DNA of 64,000 nt from positions 992,001 through 1,056,000 of the forward strand of contig NZ_JAGTTN010000001.1 in the NCBI RefSeq assembly GCF_020682705.1, read 5' to 3'. This DNA comes from Microbacterium allomyrinae. GTDB taxonomy: Bacteria; Actinomycetota; Actinomycetes; Actinomycetales; Microbacteriaceae. Position numbers and translations under genes: made by a program. The notes beneath the pieces were generated by a model that did no database searches, was not told the DNA's origin, and saw only the letters and a list, made by a program, of their open reading frames with translations. How positions within the stretch are numbered: position 1 is the first letter of the stretch; the number at the start of each line of letters is the position of its first letter. Positions 35,399-44,790 of this stretch are shown one piece after another.

Positions 35399-38035
35399 TC
35401 ATGGAGCCGGCCGGTACGAGAATCGGTGGGTGCCGGAGCCGACCTGCCGCTCCTCACCGGGGAGCACGACGACCGCCCGGGCCGAGAACGGCACCTCGAC
35501 CTCGAGGCTCACCACGCCGTCGACCAGGCTCCACGCGGTGGCGGCTGGTCCGTACGGCGTCGCGACACGGGCGGACGCCGATGTGATGCCCCCGCCGATC
35601 CGCGGGTCCACACGCATCTCGCTCCATCCCGGAGCGGACGCCGAGAGTCCCGCGACGCCGTGGTACAGCCAGCTCGCGACCGCGCCGAGTGCGTAGTGGT
35701 TGTGAGAGGCGAGCGGCCTGCCGTCGGGATCGAACCCGTCCCATCGCTCCCAGATCGTCGTGGCGCCCTTCGCGATCTGCGCCAGCCAGCCGGGCTCGGT
35801 CTCCTGGAGAAGGAGCGCGTAGGCGACATCCGATCGGCCATGGGCGCTGAGTGTCGGCAGCAGCATCTTGGTCGACAGGAACCCGGTTCCCAGATGCATC
35901 CCCGCGGCCTCGATCTTCGCGACGAGCCGGGCCACAGCCGCGGGTTCGTCGCCCGCTTCGAGCAGTCCGAATGCGAGCGCGCGCACGTAGTCGTCCTGCT
36001 CGTCGTCGCCGATCCGCCCGTCGCTCGTCACGAACGCGCGTCGCCAGGCCTGCCTGATCAGCGATGCCTGCTCCTCGTACCGGCGACGGTCATCTTCCTT
36101 GCCGAGCACGCCGGCGATCTGTGCGAGCACCGCCGAGGAGTGCGCGAAGTACGCGGTCGCGACGACGGGGCGACCGAACGTCCAGTTGTGCTCCATCTCT
36201 TCGTCGCCCTCGCCCGGACGCAGCCATTCGCCCCAGTGGAAGCCGCTGTCGACCACCCAGCGCTCGAGCTCGCCTGCGCCCACGACGTCCTGCCGGCTCC
36301 AGTGCCTTCCGTTTCGCGCGAGCGCGTCGAGACTCGCCACCCAGCGCTCCGCCGTCTCGTACTGCCGTTCGAGCACATCCCGGTCGTCGTATGCGAGGTA
36401 GAGATCCCACGGTGTGAGCACCGCCACGTCTCCCCAGCCGACGGCGCTCGAGACCTGGTCGAGGGTGGCGAGCAGCGGGCCGCTGAACGCCGAGGTCTCG
36501 CTCGGAATGTACGGCGGGATGCGCCCGTCGGGCAGCTGCTCCGCACTGACGTTGCGCAGATAGCGGCGGAGGTACGCCTGCACGTCGACGAAGAGCGTCG
36601 CGGTCTCGGCGAAGACCTGGATGTCTCCGGTCCACCCGGCGCGCTCCCGCGTCGGGCAATCGGTGGGCGTATCGGTGAAGTTCGAGCGAAGGCTCCACCG
36701 CACGTTCGACTCGAGCTGCTCCAGCCGCGGGTCGGAGCAGTGGAACTCGCCGGTGTACTCCAGCTCGGTCGAGATGACGACCGCGCGGATGTCGTCGGGC
36801 TCGAGGGGCTGCGCGCCCACGATCTCGACAAAGCGGAAGCCCTGGATGCTGAACCACGGCTGGAAGACGTGCTCGACCCCCGCGAGCACGACGTCGTCGC
36901 GGAAGTAGCGCGGGTTCTCGGGGTCCATGAACATGTACGCGGTCTCGAGCTCGCCCTCCGGACTCACCAGTTCGCTGTACGTGATGCGCACCTCGGGCCC
37001 GGCGTCGGCGTCGAGGCGGATGCGCACGACCCCGGCGAGATTCTGCCCGAAGTCCACGATCTGCGCTCCGCTCGGGGCGATCGTGATCGCCACCGGCGCC
37101 CGCTCGTCCACCTCGATGACGCGCGCCAGCGACTCGGCGACGAGCTCGCCGCGCGGCGCGGGCACGGCCGCAACGGGGGCGAAGCGCTCCGGCATCCCGT
37201 CGGTCAGCCAGTCGTCGAACGGCAGACGCAGATCGCGCCGCTCACCGCGCATCGGATCGGATCGCCGGATCGCGCCTCGTCCGCCGCGCCACGCGCCGTC
37301 GGTCACGACCCGGACGGCGCTTCCGTCCGCGAGGTCGAGTTCGAGCTGGACGAACGCGCCGAGCCTGTCGCCGTAGGTGCGGCGACGGTCGAAGGCGCTC
37401 AGGCCTCCCCGATAGCGGCCGTCGCCGACGGCCATGCCGAGGATGTTGCCGCCGATGCGGAACTCGTCGGTGACGTCGTAGACCTGGTACTCGACGAGGT
37501 GATCCATGGGCGTCCAGCGCGGAACGAGCGAGGTGCCGGTGAGGTCGCGGCCGTTGACGAAGAACTTGTACCAGCCCAGGGCCGAGACGTAGGCGCGCCC
37601 GCGTACGACGTGGGCGGGAAGATCAAGGTCTCGCCGGAACGTCACGACACTGGCGTCATCCTCGGTCGGAGTCTCGTCGAGAGCGATCCAGGTGGCGACC
37701 AGTTCCTCGGCCGCGAGCTTCGCGGTCTCGAATCCCGCCCAGTCGCTCCATTCGCTGAGCGCTCCGGAGTCGTCGCGAACCGCGACCCGCCACCGGTAGG
37801 CCCGCGAAGAGACGAGTGGCTGCCCGGCGTATCGCACTCCGAACGGACGGTGGCCGGCGACCTCGCCGCTGTCCCATACCTCAGTGGCGGATGCCGCGTC
37901 CTCGACCTGGATCCGGTACGCGGACTGGAATCCGCCCGGCGCGGCGTCGACGACACGCCAGTCGAAGCACGGGTGCGCCGTGCCGATGCCGAGGGGCGAA
38001 TCGAGAAGCTCGGTGCGCAGAGCGACCGGTCGCAT
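35399..38035 (-). CDS. GH78 alpha-L-rhamnosidase, cytoplasmic
   Basis: The 878-residue protein lacks a signal peptide. Order: N-terminal Ig-like Bac_rhamnosid_N region (1-130), beta-sandwich (130-330), concanavalin-like linker (330-440), (alpha/alpha)6 catalytic domain (440-780) and C-terminal beta-sandwich. The motif DCPTRERAGWTGD near 460 places Asp, Glu (+5) and Asp (+12) exactly as Asp567, Glu572 and Asp579 in Bacillus RhaB; the base Glu is in TTIWERWDGF. It removes terminal alpha-L-rhamnose from imported oligosaccharides. Start overlaps the GH35 stop (TGATG). Family call is firm. Confidence 0.93.
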   Translation of the reverse strand: MRPVALRTELLDSPLGIGTAHPCFDWRVVDAAPGGFQSAYRIQVEDAASATEVWDSGEVAGHRPFGVRYAGQPLVSSRAYRWRVAVRDDSGALSEWSDWAGFETAKLAAEELVATWIALDETPTEDDASVVTFRRDLDLPAHVVRGRAYVSALGWYKFFVNGRDLTGTSLVPRWTPMDHLVEYQVYDVTDEFRIGGNILGMAVGDGRYRGGLSAFDRRRTYGDRLGAFVQLELDLADGSAVRVVTDGAWRGGRGAIRRSDPMRGERRDLRLPFDDWLTDGMPERFAPVAAVPAPRGELVAESLARVIEVDERAPVAITIAPSGAQIVDFGQNLAGVVRIRLDADAGPEVRITYSELVSPEGELETAYMFMDPENPRYFRDDVVLAGVEHVFQPWFSIQGFRFVEIVGAQPLEPDDIRAVVISTELEYTGEFHCSDPRLEQLESNVRWSLRSNFTDTPTDCPTRERAGWTGDIQVFAETATLFVDVQAYLRRYLRNVSAEQLPDGRIPPYIPSETSAFSGPLLATLDQVSSAVGWGDVAVLTPWDLYLAYDDRDVLERQYETAERWVASLDALARNGRHWSRQDVVGAGELERWVVDSGFHWGEWLRPGEGDEEMEHNWTFGRPVVATAYFAHSSAVLAQIAGVLGKEDDRRRYEEQASLIRQAWRRAFVTSDGRIGDDEQDDYVRALAFGLLEAGDEPAAVARLVAKIEAAGMHLGTGFLSTKMLLPTLSAHGRSDVAYALLLQETEPGWLAQIAKGATTIWERWDGFDPDGRPLASHNHYALGAVASWLYHGVAGLSASAPGWSEMRVDPRIGGGITSASARVATPYGPAATAWSLVDGVVSLEVEVPFSARAVVVLPGEERQVGSGTHRFSYRPAP

Positions 38036-40341
38036 CAGACGCGGGCTCCTGCTGCGATACCCGCGACGACGTCCTCGAGCGTTACCGCGGCACTGACGCG
38101 CTCCGCGAATGCGAGCCCGTCGATGCGCGCCTCGCCCTCGGTCTGCTCCGCGTGGTCGAGCAGGATGCCCTCGTCGTTGGGCACCTCGACGACGGTCGAG
38201 AGCGGCTCGACCCGCAACTGCAGACCTGCGCCGCGCAGGGCCGACTCGAATCGACCGAGCTTCACCCGCCAGGGGATGCCGCGGCTGAAGTCGTCGCCCA
38301 CCAGCAGACCCGTGTCGGCGTCGAACAGTCGGACGAGATCGCCGGTGTAGGCGATATCGAGCCAGAGTTCGCCGATGTCGGCGGCGACGTCATCCACGGT
38401 GAGCAGCACGCGGCTCGGCGAGAGGTGCTCGACCCGCACCGTGGTGTGCGCGACGGTCGGTGCGGGAAGCGTCACGGCGATGTCGTCACCGAATCCCGGA
38501 CGACGAAGCACTGCGTGAAGCGGTGGAGCCTCGAGCGGCCGGATCGCCGAGAGGACGATGTCGTCGCCGATCCAGCTGAGCTCCGCGTCGCTCGTCAGCA
38601 GTCGGCGGCCCGCCGTCGTCGGAACGATGGTGCTGTATTCGGCGTGGGCGGTGGGGATCGTCGTGATCGTGGCCCGCCCCGACCCGCTCGTCACCGTGAA
38701 AGTGGCGGGCGCGTCGGCGCGCACGACGACGGTCGCGCCGTCGGTCTCGTCGAACACCTCTCCATCACCGGCGACGGCCGAGGCATCCACCTCTGCGACC
38801 GTGTACTCCGCCTCCGCGCCCTCGGCGGCGTGGAAGACGAGGAGCGGCTCGTCCGTCGTGCCGAGCCGTGCCAGCGGCTGCGCGGTCGACGACAGCAGAG
38901 TCAGTCCTGCGCCGAGCGAGAGCCCGACCGGGAGTACACCTGTCGCCCCGCTCGCGAGCGCGAGCGTCGACCGGCGGGGGAACGAGACCTCGCGCTCGCT
39001 GAGCGCTACAGAGATGCGCACGTCCGTACGGTCCTCGAGTGCGACGTTGTTGCCGTAATTGGCCAGGAACACGAAGGCGGAGCCGCTCGCGGCCCGCACG
39101 ACGCTTCGCAGTCGTGCGTCCTCGGGGTCGAGCACCGGGTCGCGGGGCTCGATGACCTGGGTGGGGGCGAGATCGGCACCGAACTCGAGCACGAAGCGGT
39201 TGAACGGGAGCGAGCGGTGGAACGACTCGCGGCGCTCGCCGAACTCGCTGACCGGCGCCCAGAAGTCGTACGAGCGCTGCGGGAACGCCGGCTCCTTCGT
39301 CGTCCACCCGAAGCCGTCGCCGCGCACCGGGTTGGTGCCGCCATGGAACAGGTAGTAGCCGAGGAAGAGCGACTCGACCGACGCGAATCGCGTGAGGGCC
39401 GTCGTTGCCATCGAGCCGGCCGGCGTCATGGGGCGATATGCGGCACGCGCGGGAGACCCGGTGCCCAGCTCGCAGAAAGCCGTCGGCAACACCCCGCGGT
39501 ACGGGTACTCGCCACCCTGGAACGTCGTGAGCACATGGTTGCCGCCGGGCTGCGGATGAAGGTCCATGTAGGCGCCGTATGTGGGGAGGTAGCCGAGATC
39601 GGCGACGTCGCCCGGCAGGCCCCACGCCGTCATCGCGAAGAACGGCGGCGTGATGCCCGCCTCCACCGCGCACGCCTGCAGTGCCCGCATGTGCGCGGCG
39701 AACTCGTCGCCGTCCGCGGGTCCGCGGTGGTCGGTGGCGGTGTAGCCGAAGAGCGTGCGCCAGTCATTGGGTGCGTGGGCGAGTTCGTTCTCGAGCTGCA
39801 CCAGCAGGATCGACCCGCCGTCCGACCAGTACAGCCCGTCGAACTCCGCGGCGATGCGCTCGAAGTAGAGACGAACCCGCTCGAGGTAACGCGGGTCGTT
39901 GGACCGTTCGACGAGAGGCATGCCGTACAGCCACGGCGGCAGGCCGCCGAGCAGGTACTCGGAGTTGTTGAACGGGCCGATCCGCGGCGCGAAGAGCAGA
40001 CCGAGCTCGGCGCAGAGCTCGGCCACCCGGCGGATGTCGTTCGGGCCCGTGAAGTCGAATTCGCCCGCGCGCGGCTCGACCAGCCCCCAGAACACATAGG
40101 AGGAGACGACCGAGCAACCGCCGTCGCGCATCGCGAGGAGGGCGTCACGCCACTCGGCTTCGGGGTACCGCTGCGGGATGAACTCCCCCGAGACCACGGG
40201 AAACGGCGCGCCGTCCAGAGTCAGGTGGTAGTTGTTGGCCCCCAGGCGGCGCCCGTGCGCGTCCGTTGCGCCCCACCCCTCCAGAGTGGTGAAGTCCAGA
40301 CCCGCCTCGGCGGCGTCGTAGTCGATGAAGTCGTGCGGCAT
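38035..40341 (-). CDS. GH35-type beta-galactosidase
   Basis: The 768-residue protein begins at ATG 40341 after GAGAGG. The N-terminal GH35 TIM barrel contains YHLTLDGAPFPVVSGEFIPQ, SSYVFWGLVEPRAGEFDFTG and APRIGPFNNSEYLLGGLPPW, all family signatures. The proton donor is in LLVQLENELAH (about 185) and the likely nucleophile in TTFQGGEYPYRG (about 276). Beta-sandwich domains fill the C-terminal 350 residues. No signal peptide is present, so it acts on imported galactosides, together with the two flanking rhamnosidases. Galactose-rhamnose side chains such as those of rhamnogalactan are a plausible substrate, by context only. Confidence 0.9.
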   Translation of the reverse strand: MPHDFIDYDAAEAGLDFTTLEGWGATDAHGRRLGANNYHLTLDGAPFPVVSGEFIPQRYPEAEWRDALLAMRDGGCSVVSSYVFWGLVEPRAGEFDFTGPNDIRRVAELCAELGLLFAPRIGPFNNSEYLLGGLPPWLYGMPLVERSNDPRYLERVRLYFERIAAEFDGLYWSDGGSILLVQLENELAHAPNDWRTLFGYTATDHRGPADGDEFAAHMRALQACAVEAGITPPFFAMTAWGLPGDVADLGYLPTYGAYMDLHPQPGGNHVLTTFQGGEYPYRGVLPTAFCELGTGSPARAAYRPMTPAGSMATTALTRFASVESLFLGYYLFHGGTNPVRGDGFGWTTKEPAFPQRSYDFWAPVSEFGERRESFHRSLPFNRFVLEFGADLAPTQVIEPRDPVLDPEDARLRSVVRAASGSAFVFLANYGNNVALEDRTDVRISVALSEREVSFPRRSTLALASGATGVLPVGLSLGAGLTLLSSTAQPLARLGTTDEPLLVFHAAEGAEAEYTVAEVDASAVAGDGEVFDETDGATVVVRADAPATFTVTSGSGRATITTIPTAHAEYSTIVPTTAGRRLLTSDAELSWIGDDIVLSAIRPLEAPPLHAVLRRPGFGDDIAVTLPAPTVAHTTVRVEHLSPSRVLLTVDDVAADIGELWLDIAYTGDLVRLFDADTGLLVGDDFSRGIPWRVKLGRFESALRGAGLQLRVEPLSTVVEVPNDEGILLDHAEQTEGEARIDGLAFAERVSAAVTLEDVVAGIAAGARV

Positions 40342-40378
40342 CGGTGCCTCTCGTTCTCTGATGTTCTCGACAGGTGCC

Positions 40379-43300
40379 TCACCAGGTGCGGTGGGCCTGA
40401 CTGATCCCGATCTCGCCCAGGTGGAATCCGCCCGGGCTCTCGCCCGCGCCCTGGGGCATGACGTGGTCTTCGGCGGCATCGCCCGGCGGAAGGAGCGATA
40501 CCTCGAGCGCGGCGATCGATGACCGCCCCTGCCACTCCTCGACATCGACGGCGACGCGATTCCAGCCGGCCGGCCAGCTCGTGCCGGCCGCGAGCAGCTG
40601 CGAGCCGTCCGAGGCGATGAGACGGATTGTCGGACGCGAGCCGCGGCTCCACCGGTCGTCGCAGAGGTCCACGAGCGCATAGAGGAAGGTCGCGTCGGAG
40701 GCATCGAGCGGATGCAGGAACTCGATCCGCGCGATCGGGGGGTCTACTGCGCGGCCGGACGTCACCTCGACGACGGCACCGGCAGGCTGCGCGTGAGGTA
40801 TCGGCATGCAGTTGAGGCCCGCCATCGTCTGCAGAGCGCCGAGTCCCTGAGCGTGAAGGGTGCCGTCCGACAGCGCTTCGGCCAGCAGACCGCGAGATCC
40901 GGTGACATCGCCGGCGCGGGGGGCGATCGAGGGCGCCGTCCACTTCTCGGAGTCCGCACCGGGGACGAAGATCTCGCGGCGCAGCGCGGCGACGCGGAAC
41001 TCGTGACGCCCGGCGGCGACTTCGCGCGTCGCGGTGCCGGGCAGGACCACGGTTGCCAGAGACCCCACGGGCACGTCCAGCTCGATCGTGGCGACATCAT
41101 CGACGATCCGGTACGCGATCCGGATCGTGCCGAGCGGTGTCTGCGTCTGGAGGTGCAGGTCGTCGAGACCGGCGACGAACTGCGGCGCGACGGCGAACGT
41201 GCGGTAGCCGGCGGATGTCGGCGCGAGACCTGCCAGCGCGTGCCAGACCCACCCCGCGAACACCCCGCCGAGGCCGACATGGTCGAGCGAGCCGGTGCCG
41301 GTGTTGGTCGGGTCGATCCACCAGCACTCCCAGAACGTCCCCGGCCCGGACGCCAGCATCGCGCCGATGCCGGGTTCGGCGGGCTGCTCGAGCATGTCGG
41401 CGACCACCTGCGATCGCCCCGTCGCCGTGAGTGCGCGCACGATCGTCCTCGTGGTGGCGAAACCGCCCGAGATGCGGTTGCCGCGCGCCCGCACATCCTG
41501 CTCGATGCGCTCTGCGGCCTGTTCGGCGTCGGCTCCGGTGAGGATGCCGGCGTCGATGGCTGCCGCGTACGCGCCCTGCGATCCGTTGGCGAACACCCCG
41601 CGATCGGGATCGTGGAACCGTGCGCGAGCGGCCGCGCGCAGACGTTCCACGTGCTCCCACCATGTCGCCGAGGCGGCGGCATCCCCCACCTCCGCCTCCA
41701 GGCGGCTCAGGGCGAGCAGGCAGTCGATCGCGGCCGCGGTGTGGTGCACTTCGGGAGGGGTCTGCTCCAGGGCGAGCCAGTCGTGACCGTAGCTGATCGG
41801 CGATCGGGCGATGACACCGGTGTCGTCCGCGCAGGACAGCTGGAACGCCGCCCACCGGCGAAGGCCGGGCAGCGCCTCACGCACGAGAAGCTCGTCGCCG
41901 TAGTGCAGCCAGTGCCCCAGCAGCACGCGGTGCAGCGCCGCTCCCCACACCGGGTCGGCGGGCAGCCGCGGAGAGCGGACGTCGGGAGCGATCGCGGGCA
42001 GGCCGCCGTCTGCGGCCTGGCTGGTGAGCAGGTCGCGGATCCACTTGGCGAAGAAGTTCTCGGTGTCGAAGGCCGCGAGCTCGTACTCGGCGACCGACGC
42101 GGTGTCGCCGGTCCAGGCCGACTGCTCCCTGGTCGGGCAGTCCTCGGGCACGCCGTGCACGTTGTTGAGCAGCGTGCGCTCGGCGCGCTCGAGCAGTCGC
42201 TCGATCGTCGGGCTCCCCGTGGTGATCCGGCCGCTCCGCTCGAGGTCCGTGTGGAGGATCCCGGCGGTGGCGTGAACATCCGCATCGTCGGGAAGTCCCT
42301 GCACCTCTACATAGCGGAACCCGTGGTAGGCGAACCAGGCCTCGACCACGTCACCGGGCTCCCCCGTCGCGAGCCATTCGACGACCTGGCGCTCGCGCCC
42401 GTCGTCGAAGGGCATCATCAGGTTCGTCGTGTCGAGACGTCCATCCGCGCCGACGTGCTCGCCGTGTATCGAGCGCACGCGCGTCCCGCGCGGCAGGGCG
42501 CCGAGCACCTCGATCCGGCTGCGGCCGGCGATGTTGGTTCCCGCGTCGTAGAGGCGGATGCCGGCGCTGCGCCCGATCTCGACCAGCGGCACACGGGAGA
42601 CCACGTGCGCCGGCGGCGTCGGATCGGGTTCGACGACCGACGGCGGCAGCGCGGGGTCGTCGGACTCGTCTGCGGGAGCGAGGCGGGCCGACGGCGCGAG
42701 GGGAACCCAGCAGGGGTCGGCCTCGACGGCGGCGTCGTGCCGTTCGACATAGAACGGGTCCTCGAGAGTCACGCGGCTCGCCGATACCACCGCCTCGGTG
42801 TCGGGGACGATCGTGGTGCGCGTTCCGTCCGGATGCCAGATCACCAGTTCGGCGAGCACGCGCGGCTCGAGTCCGGTGCGACTCCATTCGCCCATCGCCA
42901 CCACGAGATCGAGGTCGTTGTGCCCCGCAGCGAGGATGTCGCCCACGTCGTAGCAGCGGTAGAGCGCGCGGCCGGCATCCGTGCGGGTGGGGTCGAGGTG
43001 GCCGGCGTTGACCGCCTCGCCGTTGATCTCCGATCGGACGAGCCCCTGCCCGGTCAGATAGAGGCGGCCGCGCTGAACCGGCTTGCGCAGTTCGAACGAG
43101 CGGCGCAGCCGAGACCGCGCCGGGACGCTGATCCACTCCGCCTGCCAGTCCGCGAGTGTCGATGGACCGGTCTCGAACTCCGAGCGGACCCATGGCGACC
43201 ACCGGCCGTCCCCGCCCTGCAGGCGAACGGCCACGAGGTAGCGTTGACGAGGACTCAGGGTCGTGTCGACCGTGACCGAGGTGCCGGACGACTCCACGCG

Positions 43301-43534
43301 CCCCGTCGACCACACACGATCGCCGTCTTCGTCCGCGACCTCCACCTCGTAGGCTGTTCGGCTCTCGTCGACCCGCCAGGAGAGCCGAGGATGGGAACGG
43401 ATCGCCACGTCGACCCCGCGACTCTCACCTTCGCCTCGATGAGCGCGACCGTCGATGAGGAGCCCGAACGGCGTCGGTGCGCCCGCGTGCACGCCGGCCG
43501 ACGCATCCGTGCGCGGATCGTTCTGAAGTGTCAT
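40379..43534 (-). CDS. GH78 alpha-L-rhamnosidase with extra C-terminal domain
   Basis: The 1051-residue protein starts at ATG 43534 with AGAGG upstream and lacks a signal peptide. Domain order follows GH78, with catalytic motif DCPTREQSAWTGD near 466 (Asp, Glu +5, Asp +12) and base Glu in GTFWECWWIDPTN. Unlike the other GH78 here it carries about 190 additional residues (860-1051), apparently a beta-sandwich ending with GGFHLGEIGISQAH. That segment is unidentified and may bind carbohydrate. It is the first gene of the operon continuing with GH35, GH78 and the hydrolase, and it diverges from the ABC importer operon. Confidence 0.9.
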   Translation of the reverse strand: MTLQNDPRTDASAGVHAGAPTPFGLLIDGRAHRGEGESRGVDVAIRSHPRLSWRVDESRTAYEVEVADEDGDRVWSTGRVESSGTSVTVDTTLSPRQRYLVAVRLQGGDGRWSPWVRSEFETGPSTLADWQAEWISVPARSRLRRSFELRKPVQRGRLYLTGQGLVRSEINGEAVNAGHLDPTRTDAGRALYRCYDVGDILAAGHNDLDLVVAMGEWSRTGLEPRVLAELVIWHPDGTRTTIVPDTEAVVSASRVTLEDPFYVERHDAAVEADPCWVPLAPSARLAPADESDDPALPPSVVEPDPTPPAHVVSRVPLVEIGRSAGIRLYDAGTNIAGRSRIEVLGALPRGTRVRSIHGEHVGADGRLDTTNLMMPFDDGRERQVVEWLATGEPGDVVEAWFAYHGFRYVEVQGLPDDADVHATAGILHTDLERSGRITTGSPTIERLLERAERTLLNNVHGVPEDCPTREQSAWTGDTASVAEYELAAFDTENFFAKWIRDLLTSQAADGGLPAIAPDVRSPRLPADPVWGAALHRVLLGHWLHYGDELLVREALPGLRRWAAFQLSCADDTGVIARSPISYGHDWLALEQTPPEVHHTAAAIDCLLALSRLEAEVGDAAASATWWEHVERLRAAARARFHDPDRGVFANGSQGAYAAAIDAGILTGADAEQAAERIEQDVRARGNRISGGFATTRTIVRALTATGRSQVVADMLEQPAEPGIGAMLASGPGTFWECWWIDPTNTGTGSLDHVGLGGVFAGWVWHALAGLAPTSAGYRTFAVAPQFVAGLDDLHLQTQTPLGTIRIAYRIVDDVATIELDVPVGSLATVVLPGTATREVAAGRHEFRVAALRREIFVPGADSEKWTAPSIAPRAGDVTGSRGLLAEALSDGTLHAQGLGALQTMAGLNCMPIPHAQPAGAVVEVTSGRAVDPPIARIEFLHPLDASDATFLYALVDLCDDRWSRGSRPTIRLIASDGSQLLAAGTSWPAGWNRVAVDVEEWQGRSSIAALEVSLLPPGDAAEDHVMPQGAGESPGGFHLGEIGISQAHRTW

Positions 43535-43570
43535 GCGTCGTTGCCTCTGCAGCTCGGGTTCACGTTTGGT

Positions 43571-43584
43571 GTGAATGCTTTCAC
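43571..43584. promoter_or_regulatory. LacI-type operator before the GH78 gene
   Basis: GTGAATGCTTTCAC is a 14-bp dyad with perfect 5-bp arms and a central GC, resembling catabolite or LacI-family operators. It lies 37 nt upstream of the rhamnosidase start in the divergent intergenic region. The LacI regulator at 47268-48281 is the obvious candidate. Confidence 0.5.
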
Positions 43585-43684
43585 TTCCGGACGCTCGCCG
43601 CAAATGCGTCGGCAAATTCCCGGAAAATCAATGCTGTTTCGACATCCGCTCTCTAGCGTCCCGTCCCCATCGCGAGCGTTCGGC

Positions 43685-43726
43685 TTGACATCTTCGATGA
43701 AAAGGGTCTAAGAATGAATCGATTTA
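43685..43726 (+). promoter_or_regulatory. Promoter with LacI-type operator for the ABC importer operon
   Basis: A perfect TTGACA (43685-43690) is followed after 16 bp by TCTAAG (43707-43712). TGAATCGATTTA (43715-43726), with AATCGATT as perfect palindrome, covers the expected start site. This arrangement is typical of repression by a LacI protein and shows that translation must begin downstream of the ATG at 43714. Confidence 0.6.
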
Positions 43727-43776
43727 CTCGACACGCAACCCAGCGTTCGGATGAAACTCAACGACGAGAGGCCGAT

Positions 43777-44790
43777 GTGACACAGGTGAGGGAACAGCGC
43801 GACACAGAGACGCTGGTCGTCGCGGGAAGTCCCCGGCCCGCGGGGCCCGGAGGACGGGTGCGCCGGCGCCGGATCGGCGGCGGGGTGTATCTCGCGCTCC
43901 TTCCCGTCTTCATCCTGCTGGGACTGTTCCAGTTCTACCCGGCGCTGAGCGGCATCTGGTTCTCCTTCTGGGACTGGCGCCCCTCGGGCGGTTCGACGTT
44001 CACCGGACTCGACAACTACGTCCGGATGCTGGGCGACACGGTGTGGTGGGACTCGTTCAAGAACCTCGGCATCATCTTCGTATTCAACGTGGTGATGTGG
44101 GTCTTCCCGCTGCTGGCCGCAGAACTGCTCATCACGCTCAAGCACGAACGCTCCGCGTTCGTGTATCGCACGCTGCTCATCATCCCGATGGCCTTCCCGG
44201 GCGTCGTGACGGCACTGGTCTGGCAGTTCTTCTACGACCCCAACAACGGCGTGTTCAACGCCGTCCTCGAGGCGGTCGGACTGGGTGCGCTCGCGCAGAA
44301 CTGGACCGGAGACCCCGACACCGCCCTGCTCTCGCTCCTGTTCGTCGGCTTCCCGTTCATCGCGGGTCTGCCGTTCCTGATCATCTACTCCAGCCTGCAG
44401 AACATCCCCAAAGAGATCTTCGAAGCCGCCGCCCTCGACGGCGTCGGCAGGCTCCGCCGGGTCTGGCTGTTCGACCTGCCGCTGATGGCCAGCCAGGTGC
44501 GCATCCTCCTCTTCCTCGGCGTCGTCGGAACCCTGCAGTACGGCTTCACCGCATACGTCCTCACCGGCGGCGGACCCGACAACGCCACGGTCGTGCCCAT
44601 CCTCCGCGTGCTGAACATGGCCTTCCAGGGCGGCCAATGGGGCTACGCCGCCGCACTGTCGACCACCCTGTTCGCCATCACACTCGCCCTCAGCTGCGTC
44701 GTGATGTTCTGGCGCCGACGCGATCCGGTCGATCAACCCATCGATCCCACGCTCGAAGTCGGCGCCGTCGAGATCCGGAGCACACAATGA
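43777..44790 (+). CDS. Carbohydrate ABC importer permease 1 (MalF-like)
   Basis: GTG 43777 is preferred: GAGAGG lies at correct spacing, and the promoter above makes the earlier in-frame ATG 43714 untranscribed. The resulting 337-residue protein has a basic N-terminus (RVRRRRIGGG), then six transmembrane helices and the EAA loop FEAAALDGVGRLRRVWLFDL, which docks the ATPase. It pairs with the next gene, which it overlaps by ATGA. Import of rhamnose- or galactose-containing oligosaccharides is inferred from the divergent glycosidases. Confidence 0.9.
   Translation: MTQVREQRDTETLVVAGSPRPAGPGGRVRRRRIGGGVYLALLPVFILLGLFQFYPALSGIWFSFWDWRPSGGSTFTGLDNYVRMLGDTVWWDSFKNLGIIFVFNVVMWVFPLLAAELLITLKHERSAFVYRTLLIIPMAFPGVVTALVWQFFYDPNNGVFNAVLEAVGLGALAQNWTGDPDTALLSLLFVGFPFIAGLPFLIIYSSLQNIPKEIFEAAALDGVGRLRRVWLFDLPLMASQVRILLFLGVVGTLQYGFTAYVLTGGGPDNATVVPILRVLNMAFQGGQWGYAAALSTTLFAITLALSCVVMFWRRRDPVDQPIDPTLEVGAVEIRSTQ

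Noticed and set aside
35378-40404. Long plus-strand frames over the GH78 and GH35 genes
   Set aside because: Same pattern of third-position GC shadowing; no starts with ribosome-binding sites and no recognisable product.
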